In this document: in pieces, positions 23,263 through 31,389 of the stretch
Numbering within the stretch: position 1 is the stretch's first letter
Layout: every line of letters starts with the position of its first letter
Source of the DNA: Methylomicrobium lacus LW14
Lineage (GTDB): Bacteria > Pseudomonadota > Gammaproteobacteria > Methylococcales > Methylomonadaceae
Assembly: GCF_000527095.1 (NCBI RefSeq)
Contig: NZ_AZUN01000001.1
Span: 2,294,001-2,358,000 of the forward strand
Direction: 5' to 3'
Length of the DNA: 64,000 nt
Program-made: the position numbers and the translations under genes
The notes under the pieces: generated by a model
What the model was told of the DNA's origin: nothing
Databases searched by the model: none
What the model saw: the letters and a program-made list of their open reading frames with translations, nothing else

Positions 23263-26200
23263 ATGAATCTGGCGACCTGGTCCATCCGCAATCCGATACC
23301 GGCGGTGTTGTTGTTCATCATGCTGTCGTTTGCCGGCTTGCGCGGCTTTCAGCAGTTGTCCATCCAAAGCCTGCCGGACCTCGATCTGCCCGGAATCATC
23401 ATCCAGCTCAGCCAGCCCGGCGCCGCGCCGGCGCAGCTGGAAACCGAAGTGGCGCGCAAGGTCGAGAATTCCATCGCCACCTTGTCCGGCCTCAAGCATA
23501 TCCGCACCTCGATCACCGACGGCCTGGTGCAAATCAGTGCCGAATTCGTGCTGGAGAAGAAACTGTCCGACGCCTTGACCGAAACCAAGGATGCCGTCGA
23601 CCGGGTGCGCTCGGATTTACCCACCAGCGTGCAGCAACCCAGCGTCAGCGCCGTCGTTGTCGGCGGCGTACCGACGCTGACCTATGCGATTGCCTCCTCA
23701 AAGCTGGATGAAGAAGCCTTATCCTGGTATGTCGATGACACCGTCGGCAAGACCCTGTCCGGCGTGGCGGGGCTCGGCCGCTTCGAACGTCTGGGCGGCG
23801 TGCAGCGCGAAGTCCAGGTGGAAGTCGACCCGGTGCGGATGGCGTCGCTGGGCGTGACGGCCACCGATGTATCCAGGGCGCTAAAACAGGTGCAGCAGGA
23901 ATCCTCCGGCGGACGCGGCAATCTCGGGCTAGCGGAACAATCGCTGCGCACCTTGGCGACGGTACGTCAGGCATCGGAACTGGCGGCTATGCCGATAGCG
24001 CTGGGCAACGGCCGCGACGTGCGTCTGGAGCAAGTCGCCACGGTCAGGGATACCGTGGCCGAACGTACCCAGGTGGCCTTGCTGGATGGCAAGCCGGTAA
24101 TAGGCTTCAATGTTTACCGCGCCAAAGGCCATGACGAAACCCGAGTCGCCGAAGGTGTGCAACAGGCGTTGCAACGTTTGCAGGAAGCCGATCCAAGCAT
24201 CAGCGTAACCTTGATTTCCGGTTCGGTCGATTATGCGCTGGAACAGTATGAGGGTTCGATGACGATGCTGTACGAAGGCGCGCTGCTGGCGGTGCTGGTG
24301 GTATGGTGGTTCCTGCGCGACTGGCGGGCGACGCTGGTGTCGGCATCGGCCTTGCCCTTGTCGATCCTGCCGACCTTTGCGGTGATGCATTGGTTGGGTT
24401 TTTCGCTGAACATGCTGACCTTGCTGGCTTTGGCGATCGTGGTCGGCATCCTGGTCGACGATGCCATCGTCGAAATCGAAAACATCGCTCGTCATGTGCA
24501 GCAAGGTAAAACGGTACGCCAGGCCGCCGCCGACGCGGTCGACGAAATCGCGCTGGCGGTGATCGCCACCACGCTGACGCTGGTGGCGGTCTTCATGCCG
24601 ACCGCATTGATGAACGGCATTACCGGGATGTTTTTCAAGCAATTCGGCTGGACGGCGGTGGTAGCGGTGCTGGCATCCCTGCTGGTCGCGCGCTTGCTGA
24701 CGCCGGTGCTGGCGGTGTTTCTGCTTACCGACCGCCATCATCCGGCGACGCCGGACGGCAGGCTGATGCAGGCTTATCTGCAAATGGTGCGCTGGACGCT
24801 GACGCAGCGCAAGACCACGCTGGGGTTGGCGACGCTGTTCTTCGTTGTCGCCTGCGGCATGGTGCCGATGATTCCGGCCGGCTTCGTACCGGCCTCCGAT
24901 CGCGGTTATACCTTGGTGCATTTCGAATTGCCGCCCGGCAGTTCGATAACCGATGCCAGTCGGGTGGCGGAAGCCGTGCGGGTGGCGCTGAAACCGGTAG
25001 CCGGCATCGACCACCTGTTCACGGCGGTCGGCAGCGGCCATATAGCCGACGGGGCCCTGATCCGGGCCGGCGAGGTGCGCGAGGGTTCATTGACGCTGAC
25101 GTTGCAGGAACGCGACCAAAGGCCGTCGCAAACCGAAATCGAACAGGCGGTGCGTCAGGCCTTGCGTGATGTCGCCGGCGCGCGTTTCTCCCTTGGCGTC
25201 GGCGGTCCGGGCGAAAAGATGTCGCTGATTCTGTCCAGCGAGAATGCCCCGGCGCTGAAAGCCAGCGCCCAGGCATTGGAACGGGACCTGCGCAGCATCG
25301 GCACGCTAAGCAACATTACCAGCACCGCGAGTCTGGAACGCCCGGAAATCGTGATTCGGCCCGACTGGCAGCGCGCCGCCGAACTGGGTATCACCGCCGA
25401 ACTGATAGGCGAAACCGTGCGCATCGCCACCAGCGGCGATTTCGACACGCAACTGGCCAAGCTCAACCTGGACAACCGGCAACTTGGGATTCGGGTGCGG
25501 ATGGCCGATGCCGCCCGCCGGGATTTGCAGGTGCTGAGCAATCTTAGGATCAAGTCCAGCAACGGCCTGGTGCCGCTGTCCAGCGTCGCCGAGTTATCGC
25601 TGGCTGGCGGCTCGGCGCAGTTGAACCGTTACGACCGCCGCCGCTTCGTCACCGTCAATGCCGAACTGGGCGGGATGTCGTTGGGCGCCGCCTTGGCGGC
25701 CGCCAAGGCGCTGCCGGCGGTGAAGAACATGCCGTCCGGCGTCAAGCTGATCGAGACCGGCGATGCGGAAATGATGGAAGAGATGGCCGGCGGTTTCGGT
25801 TTTGCGATGTTGACGGGCCTGCTTTGCGTGTTCTGCGTGCTGGTGCTGCTGTTCAAGGATTTCTTCCAGCCGCTGACCATCTTGTCGGCGATTCCGCTGT
25901 CGCTGGGCGGAGCGTTTATCGCGCTGTTGATCACCGGCGGCGAGTTGAATATTCCCTCGATGATCGGTTTGATCATGCTGATGGGCATCGTCACCAAAAA
26001 CTCGATTTTACTGGTGGAATATGCGCTGGCGGCAAGGAGGGAGCGCGGCTTGTCGCGGCATGACGCACTGGTGGATGCCTGCCATAAGCGGGCCCGCCCG
26101 ATCATAATGACCACGGTCGCGATGATTGCCGGCATGCTGCCGATTGCCCTGGGTTTCGGTTCCGACGCCAGCTTCCGGCAACCGATGGCGATTGCGGTGA

Positions 26201-26334
26201 TCGGCGGCTTGCTCAGCTCCACGCTGCTGAGTTTGCTGGTGGTGCCGGTGGTGTTTACTTATGTTGATGGGTTGAAGCAAGGGTTGGGACGCCTTAGTCG
26301 GCAGGGGAAGGTGTCGGTGGCGGGGGCAAATTGA
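23263..26334 (+). CDS. RND efflux permease, HAE1-like
   Basis: This 1023-residue inner-membrane proton antiporter has 12 predicted helices in the RND layout: TM1 (NPIPAVLLFIMLSFAGL), a first large periplasmic loop, TM2-6, a second loop, and TM8-12. The proton-relay aspartates are in TM4 (VVGILVDDAIVEIENIARH). GIVTKNSILLVEYA in TM10 is also typical. The N-terminal periplasmic porter segments include LPDLDLPGIIIQLSQPGAAPAQLE. It drives drug, lipid or metabolite export with the adaptor encoded just upstream. The substrate is unknown. The gene ends before a low-GC region with phage-defence-like genes. Confidence 0.94.
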   Translation: MNLATWSIRNPIPAVLLFIMLSFAGLRGFQQLSIQSLPDLDLPGIIIQLSQPGAAPAQLETEVARKVENSIATLSGLKHIRTSITDGLVQISAEFVLEKKLSDALTETKDAVDRVRSDLPTSVQQPSVSAVVVGGVPTLTYAIASSKLDEEALSWYVDDTVGKTLSGVAGLGRFERLGGVQREVQVEVDPVRMASLGVTATDVSRALKQVQQESSGGRGNLGLAEQSLRTLATVRQASELAAMPIALGNGRDVRLEQVATVRDTVAERTQVALLDGKPVIGFNVYRAKGHDETRVAEGVQQALQRLQEADPSISVTLISGSVDYALEQYEGSMTMLYEGALLAVLVVWWFLRDWRATLVSASALPLSILPTFAVMHWLGFSLNMLTLLALAIVVGILVDDAIVEIENIARHVQQGKTVRQAAADAVDEIALAVIATTLTLVAVFMPTALMNGITGMFFKQFGWTAVVAVLASLLVARLLTPVLAVFLLTDRHHPATPDGRLMQAYLQMVRWTLTQRKTTLGLATLFFVVACGMVPMIPAGFVPASDRGYTLVHFELPPGSSITDASRVAEAVRVALKPVAGIDHLFTAVGSGHIADGALIRAGEVREGSLTLTLQERDQRPSQTEIEQAVRQALRDVAGARFSLGVGGPGEKMSLILSSENAPALKASAQALERDLRSIGTLSNITSTASLERPEIVIRPDWQRAAELGITAELIGETVRIATSGDFDTQLAKLNLDNRQLGIRVRMADAARRDLQVLSNLRIKSSNGLVPLSSVAELSLAGGSAQLNRYDRRRFVTVNAELGGMSLGAALAAAKALPAVKNMPSGVKLIETGDAEMMEEMAGGFGFAMLTGLLCVFCVLVLLFKDFFQPLTILSAIPLSLGGAFIALLITGGELNIPSMIGLIMLMGIVTKNSILLVEYALAARRERGLSRHDALVDACHKRARPIIMTTVAMIAGMLPIALGFGSDASFRQPMAIAVIGGLLSSTLLSLLVVPVVFTYVDGLKQGLGRLSRQGKVSVAGAN

Positions 26335-26574
26335 CCGGTTTTATTGGTTGGGACCGGCCTTGCTGCAATTTCGAAACTGCCGTTGGTGATGAGTTTTATA
26401 CATTGGCAACAAGGCCAAAAACCGCCAACCAAATGCACTAAACAGATGGCAGGTCAAACTCGGAAAGTAGTCATTCGTATCGTTAGTCATTTGTCGCGCC
26501 GGTTTTTGACGTTGGCTTTATAGTTTCGTTAACCTTTGTGTGTTAGTGTCGGTTGAAATTTGACTATCTAACGG
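26335..26574. other. Non-coding stretch after the RND permease
   Basis: I see no gene here. The sequence turns AT-richer than the RND genes to the left, which may mark one edge of a transferred segment. GCCGGTTTTTGAC-like and GGTTGG/CCAACC short repeats are present but form no convincing terminator. Confidence 0.4.
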
Positions 26575-26896
26575 CGTCAACAGCACACGATGCAAAAGCC
26601 GCTTTATCACGCGTAATTAAACCCAGATCGTGTTTTAAGTCGTGAGGAATGGGACAAAGCTATCGAAATTTTTGAACAAGAAATGGGCTTTGAAAAATCA
26701 ACTCCGTGCAATCGTTTTGCACGAATATAAAGGACGGGAACATCTGCTCAGCGAGGCTTTGTTTGTGCAGAAAAGTCGACAAAATTGGCAAAATTTGAAT
26801 GCTCTTTTAAAATACAAGGTTCAATTCTTATTTGAACAGCTTTGCTACAACCCTCATCGAGATTATTTTTTGTGGATCATGGAATTTCCGAGTTAA
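26575..26896 (+). pseudogene. Decayed relaxase (mobilization nuclease) remnant
   Basis: Broken frames keep pieces of a relaxase/mobilization-nuclease domain: KPLYHA then a TAA at 26614, LNPDRVLSREEWDKAIEIF and EQEMGFE in one frame, and after a one-base shift near 26693 KNQLRAIVLHEYKGREHL in the next. The NPD-x7-W-DKAI...EMG and RAIVLHE-x-x-GREH patterns match relaxases (MobA/VirD2-like, PF03432), in which H-x-E-x-x-GREH carries a metal ligand. Stops and a frameshift mean it is not functional. It indicates that a mobilizable element once sat here. The following 50 codons no longer look like a relaxase. Confidence 0.65.
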
Positions 26897-26930
26897 TTAC
26901 CCGATACTCGATTAATAGGAAATTATTTGT

Positions 26931-27032
26931 ATGACTTTTGCTACATCGCTAGCATGTTTCCCGCAAAACACTATCACCCATCTATTTTTTGACGCAGGTC
27001 ACCACATGAAGACCGCAAAAAACTTTGATTAA
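26931..27032 (+). CDS. Short leader-like open frame upstream of the GTPase pair
   Basis: A 33-codon frame (ATG 26931, TAA 27030) has AGGA about ten bases upstream and ends 12 bases before the first GTPase gene. The peptide MTFATSLACFPQNT... has no recognised family. It could be a leader, a small component of the system, or chance. Confidence 0.25.
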   Translation: MTFATSLACFPQNTITHLFFDAGHHMKTAKNFD

Positions 27033-27044
27033 GGACGAGATTTA

Positions 27045-29246
27045 ATGCTAAATGATACGGAATCTCCGAAGACCATATATCGAAACGTTTCGGTTGAAGT
27101 TGACAGGATTTTAAAAAAACTTGAAGGATCTCCAGAGAATGAGAAAATTTCGGCGGCAACAGAAAGTGCCAGGAAAATTCTGAAAGACCTTCAGGAGAAG
27201 ATTAATATTGATATAGCTGCACTTAAGGGACATGCAGAATGGGATACCTTTACCATCGCATTTTATGGTGAAACTAATGCCGGTAAGTCGACAATCATAG
27301 AAACACTTCGGATCATGCTAAGGGAACAGAGTAAGATCAAGGCACAGCATAGATTCAAATCTTTGATGAACAAGCATGGCATTAGCGATGAACGTTTCGA
27401 GGCTTTACGTCAGGCGATCCTGCAGAACGAAGAATCGCTCACCCAATTGCAAAATGATCTGAAGGATAGCGTTCAGCAGCATGAGGCGCGGGAAGATGCT
27501 CTAAAGGAAAAGATCCGTCATTTACAACTTTTGACAGCTGAAAAAATGAAAGCGGCGTCTTTATGGCAGAAACTCTTGCGTTTATTTCTGAAGCTGCCTG
27601 AAGAAAAAGCAAGAAAGAAGGCAATGAAAAACTTGAAAACGGTTGAGGCTGAGAGACGCAACGACATCAAGCGGTTCACTCAGCAGCAGCTTAAGGAGCA
27701 GAGGCGGAAAACAGCCCTCGAAAAGGAACACAAACGCCTTGAAGAAAAATTGAAACACCTGGAGGTCTTTGCCGATGGAGGAATCATCGGCAATGGCCGC
27801 TCAGACTTTACTGTCGAAACTGAGCCCTATACATTCGAGTGGGAAAATCAGAAATTTATCTTGCTTGATGTGCCCGGCATCGAAGGCAAGGAATCACAAG
27901 TCATCGAGAGCATTGGAAATGCGGTACAGAAAGCGCACGCGGTATTTTATGTGACAGGTAAGGCGGCGGCCCCTCAAAAGGGGAGTGAAGGTAACAAAGG
28001 TACACTTGAGAAAATCAAGGAGCATCTCGATGCGCAAACTGAAGTTTGGACGATCTTCAATAAACGCATTACCAACCCGCTCCAATTGGAGAAAGGCGAA
28101 CTGATCAGCCAGGACGAGCAGGATAGCCTGCAAGATCTTGACAGTAAAATGCGCGAGCAACTGGGGGAAAATTATCAGAAAGTGTTTCCGTTGAGCGCTC
28201 AGCCTGCCTTCTTAGCAGTTGCCGACTGCCTGTTGCCAGACTCATCCAATGCCAAGAGCAGATCAAAAATCCTGAGCAAGTTCAGTACCCAGGAAGTGCT
28301 ATGTAAATCCAATGTGTCGAATTTCCATGAACTGCTGACTAGTAAGCTGTTAAAAGACTCCAAGAGCAAGATTAAACGCTCCAATTTCAATAAAGCTAAC
28401 CAAGTAGTTAAGGCTGCTACAACTCAAGTCACCACAATACAGAGAGAGACATTCCTTCCGCTTAGCCAGCAACTAAAGCAGAATACAGAAGATGCGCGCA
28501 TCCAGTTGGATTTAGCGCTGAAAGGCTTGAAAAACAGGCTGGAGACACAGGGGGAGCGTGCGATCAGCGATTTCAATAATACAGTTCGAAAGAAAATTTA
28601 CGAACGCATTGAAAAAGACATTAGTAATGACGCTTTCAAGACGGCGCTTCAAAACTTTATCGAGGAAGAACAGGTAGTCCTGCAGAGTCGCCTGCCGCAG
28701 GCCATAGAATCTGAGCTGAAGAAATTTCAATCTGAAATTTCCGCGGTAATCGAAAGATTCCGGGAATATGTCAGAGAATCGATGGAAACTTACTCTAAGA
28801 TTCAAGCGCGGCATTTGGATAGCAAGTTCGAATTGAAAATTGATATCGATAACGGTGTTAAGTGGCAGAACTTGGTTGGTACTCTTGTAGGAGGTGCGTT
28901 TCTGTTTTGGAACCCCGCCGGTTGGGTCGTATTGGCGTTGAGTGTCGTTACCTTACTGGTCAGTCTAGGTAAGGCGCTTATCAGCTTATTTAGCTCTAGC
29001 TACAAAATGTCACAGCAGCGCCAAGCTGCTGATGAAAACCTGCAAAAAATCAAACATCAGATGGAGATCGAGATGCGCAAAAGCCTGGATGACGCATTTC
29101 CGGCGTTGCAGACAAAGGTAGACGAGATCAAAAACGCGGTGGAAGAGCCCGCCAGACAGGTCGCTGAAATAATCGCGACGCTAGTCGAATCTGCAGAAAA
29201 GCTGACGATACTATCCAACACAATAGAAGCAAAAGGCGCTAGGTAA
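27045..29246 (+). CDS. Dynamin-like GTPase, LeoBC-like (Eleos-type system, first subunit)
   Basis: The protein has 733 residues. The GTP-binding P-loop GETNAGKST lies at about residues 75-83, followed by a long coiled-coil insert (about 115-235, Lys/Glu rich), the switch segment ILLDVPGIEG and a FNKR base motif. The C-terminal half is helical and contains a hydrophobic hairpin (about 608-645, LVGTLVGGAFLFWNPAGWVVLALSVV in part) that looks like a membrane-inserting paddle of bacterial dynamins. The start codon of the next GTPase overlaps its stop codon. Paired dynamin-like proteins of this design (LeoBC with LeoA) are known from enterotoxigenic E. coli and form the Eleos phage-defence system. 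GC is lower than in the surrounding genes, and a relaxase remnant lies upstream, as expected for an acquired system. The LeoBC match is from recalled features and was not searched. Confidence 0.75.
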   Translation: MLNDTESPKTIYRNVSVEVDRILKKLEGSPENEKISAATESARKILKDLQEKINIDIAALKGHAEWDTFTIAFYGETNAGKSTIIETLRIMLREQSKIKAQHRFKSLMNKHGISDERFEALRQAILQNEESLTQLQNDLKDSVQQHEAREDALKEKIRHLQLLTAEKMKAASLWQKLLRLFLKLPEEKARKKAMKNLKTVEAERRNDIKRFTQQQLKEQRRKTALEKEHKRLEEKLKHLEVFADGGIIGNGRSDFTVETEPYTFEWENQKFILLDVPGIEGKESQVIESIGNAVQKAHAVFYVTGKAAAPQKGSEGNKGTLEKIKEHLDAQTEVWTIFNKRITNPLQLEKGELISQDEQDSLQDLDSKMREQLGENYQKVFPLSAQPAFLAVADCLLPDSSNAKSRSKILSKFSTQEVLCKSNVSNFHELLTSKLLKDSKSKIKRSNFNKANQVVKAATTQVTTIQRETFLPLSQQLKQNTEDARIQLDLALKGLKNRLETQGERAISDFNNTVRKKIYERIEKDISNDAFKTALQNFIEEEQVVLQSRLPQAIESELKKFQSEISAVIERFREYVRESMETYSKIQARHLDSKFELKIDIDNGVKWQNLVGTLVGGAFLFWNPAGWVVLALSVVTLLVSLGKALISLFSSSYKMSQQRQAADENLQKIKHQMEIEMRKSLDDAFPALQTKVDEIKNAVEEPARQVAEIIATLVESAEKLTILSNTIEAKGAR

Positions 29247-30952
29247 TGAACAAAACATTAGATGCATTCAAGACACAACAATCCCAAGCCTTGAAAATTC
29301 TGGAAAGACTCCAGGCTTTTTTGCAGCGGGGCGAAAGTGTCGGGGTACAGATAGACCCCAACCTAAAAAACAAATTACAGACGGCTATCCAAAGTATCGC
29401 CGGCGACAAACTCAAGATAGCCTTGGTCGGTGGCTTCTCGGAGGGTAAGACTTCTATCGCCGCCGCCTGGATGGAACAACTGGACAAATCCAGTATGAAG
29501 ATTAGTAACCAGGAATCTTCCAATGAAGTGAAATTGTACGATGTAGATTCAGATTTTGTCTTGATCGACACGCCGGGGTTGTTTGGCTTCAAGGAGCAGT
29601 ACAACGAAGAAACCCATTCAATTGAAAAATACAAGGATATCTCTAAGAAGTATGTGAGCGAAGCGCATCTAGTTCTTTACGTGATGAACTCAACCAACCC
29701 CATCAAGGAAAGTCACAAGGAAGACCTAGTTTGGTTGTTCAGAACATTGAACCTACTGCCTCGTACGGTTTTTGTACTGAGTCGCTTCGATGACGTAGCA
29801 GATGTAGAAGACGACTGGGATTACAGGGAAAACCTGAAGATTAAACGAAACAATGTGATCGGTCGTTTACAGGACCTGATCGACCTTGATAAGAAAGAAG
29901 CCGATGAACTGGCCATTATCGCGGTAGCAGCGAACCCGTTCGATATGGGTACTGAGTACTGGCTATCGAACCTGGACAAGTTCAAAGAGCTCTCCCATAT
30001 TGCTTTGCTGCAGGAGGCGACATCTGAGAAAGTCAGGGCTAATGGCGGCGCGGCAGCCATCGTTGACGAAACTAAAAAGAGTATCATTCGCGATGTGTTG
30101 CACACGCAATTGCCTATTGCGATCGACACCAATGAAAAAATAGGCCTGGAAGTCGACAGGCTCGAAGATATGTGCGTCAGGTTGAAAAAACAGCTCAATT
30201 CAACCGACAGTCAGATCTCGGACCTGCGAATCAGCTTGCGCCAGTTTGTTTCGGATTACTTTTCAGACCTGATTCTACAGGCCAATGGCTTGAGCATTGA
30301 AACCTTTACTGAGTTCTTCGAGCGTGAAGTGGGGGCGGAAGGCGTAGTCCTTGCGACTCGTTTGCAGAATGAATTTGAACGTCAGTTACGATCCGTCACT
30401 CTTGAAGTTAGCAAGATGAAGGTGGGTTTTGAGGCGGAAATCAATCACTACAATACCGCTGTCAACGTGCTAGGTAAGCAGGGGCTGAATTATGTAGTCA
30501 AAAGCAACCTGATCAACAACACCACGGTACTAGGTGTGCGTGATGGTATCGTTACCGTTGCAAAAACGGTTGGGATGGATCTGGGTAAATTTCTGAAATT
30601 CAAGCCCTGGGGCGCCGTAAAACTTGCCAAGGGAATCAATGGAGCTCTCGCCTTCGCAGGGATTGCGCTGGAAGCATGGGACAGTTGGGAGCAAGCGAAG
30701 CGTGAAGAAGCCTTCCACAAGTCGTTAGAAGATATGGTAGAAAATTTCAACAAACAACGGAGCGAGCTGCTCGATTTGATCAGCGGACCACAATTCATCG
30801 AGCAGTTCTTTGCCGATTATCTCGAACTGCAAAGCAAAGTGCAGGATGTTCAGAAAATCCTGACGCAAAGGCGTGAACAACGGCAAAAGCTCCATGAATG
30901 GTGCGAAACAGTTGAAGTCATCGACGCTGAATTCAGCGTATTGCAGGATTGA
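29246..30952 (+). CDS. Dynamin-like GTPase, LeoA-like (Eleos-type system, second subunit)
   Basis: The protein has 568 residues. The P-loop GGFSEGKTS is at about residues 62-70, the switch segment VLIDTPGLFGF follows, with VMNSTNPIKESH and VFVLSRFDDV in the nucleotide-binding core. The GGFSEGKT P-loop and ~570-residue length match LeoA of enterotoxigenic E. coli as I recall it. The C-terminal half is helical with a moderately hydrophobic segment (KGINGALAFAGIALEAW), probably the membrane-contact part. It is translationally coupled to the upstream GTPase (one-base overlap). Together they probably form a heteromeric membrane-active machine triggered during phage infection. The system is AT-richer than the flanking genome. 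The role in defence is inferred from the pair, not shown here. Confidence 0.75.
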   Translation: MNKTLDAFKTQQSQALKILERLQAFLQRGESVGVQIDPNLKNKLQTAIQSIAGDKLKIALVGGFSEGKTSIAAAWMEQLDKSSMKISNQESSNEVKLYDVDSDFVLIDTPGLFGFKEQYNEETHSIEKYKDISKKYVSEAHLVLYVMNSTNPIKESHKEDLVWLFRTLNLLPRTVFVLSRFDDVADVEDDWDYRENLKIKRNNVIGRLQDLIDLDKKEADELAIIAVAANPFDMGTEYWLSNLDKFKELSHIALLQEATSEKVRANGGAAAIVDETKKSIIRDVLHTQLPIAIDTNEKIGLEVDRLEDMCVRLKKQLNSTDSQISDLRISLRQFVSDYFSDLILQANGLSIETFTEFFEREVGAEGVVLATRLQNEFERQLRSVTLEVSKMKVGFEAEINHYNTAVNVLGKQGLNYVVKSNLINNTTVLGVRDGIVTVAKTVGMDLGKFLKFKPWGAVKLAKGINGALAFAGIALEAWDSWEQAKREEAFHKSLEDMVENFNKQRSELLDLISGPQFIEQFFADYLELQSKVQDVQKILTQRREQRQKLHEWCETVEVIDAEFSVLQD

Positions 30953-30980
30953 TCCCTTGCCTCGTTCCCACTCGCCTGCG

Positions 30981-31184
30981 TCACTGCCATTAAGTTAAGG
31001 CGGTTATCTCCCTCTCCCTTCGGGAGAGGGTCGGGGTGAGGGAAATAAAATAAGGAAAATTTTTTATTTTGATCTCCTCGGCAATAGCTCCGGCATTGCT
31101 CTAACTCCTGCATCCTTGCAGTCGTCATCCTAGCCTTCTTCCGGAGTGAGAAGGAACCGGCCATCCTTAACTTAATGGCAGTGA
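30981..31184. repeat. Dispersed MITE-like inverted repeat, copy B (opposite orientation)
   Basis: TCACTGCCATTAAGTTAAGG (30981-31000) and its exact complement (31165-31184) are the ends. The interior matches copy A in reverse orientation, but carries an extra ~40-45 bases in the centre (about 31078-31125, with a GCAAT...ATTGC pair). Copy B sits between the LeoA-like gene and the NRPS 3' end. Confidence 0.88.
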
Positions 31185-31254
31185 CTCGCCCGCGTGGGAA
31201 CGCAGTCAAAGACGCGCCAGCGTCGCGAGAGGGGACGGCTGGCGCGTCCGCCCT

Positions 31255-31279
31255 GGTTACCACGCGGCGCGTGGTAACC
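31255..31279. repeat. Palindromic flank module with compensated arms
   Basis: The arms are GGTTACCACG and CGTGGTAACC, a perfect pairing. In the two related modules (14043-14067 and 21671-21695) the same arm positions are C/G rather than A/T, so the pairing has been kept while the bases changed. Confidence 0.75.
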
Positions 31280-31351
31280 AGAAGTGAATGAATTTCGGTA
31301 GGTTAACTTCGCCCCGACCCTAACTTCAAATTGGCGAAAGGCCCGGAGCCT

Positions 31352-31389
31352 GCGTAGATGGGTTTCACTATAGCGCTACCCATCTACGC
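31352..31389. repeat. 12-bp inverted repeat overlapping the NRPS stop codon
   Basis: GCGTAGATGGGT (31352-31363) and ACCCATCTACGC (31378-31389) are exact inverted repeats around a 14-base loop. The NRPS stop codon (31384-31386) lies inside the right arm. No T-run follows on the minus strand, so it may protect the transcript end rather than terminate it. Confidence 0.7.
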
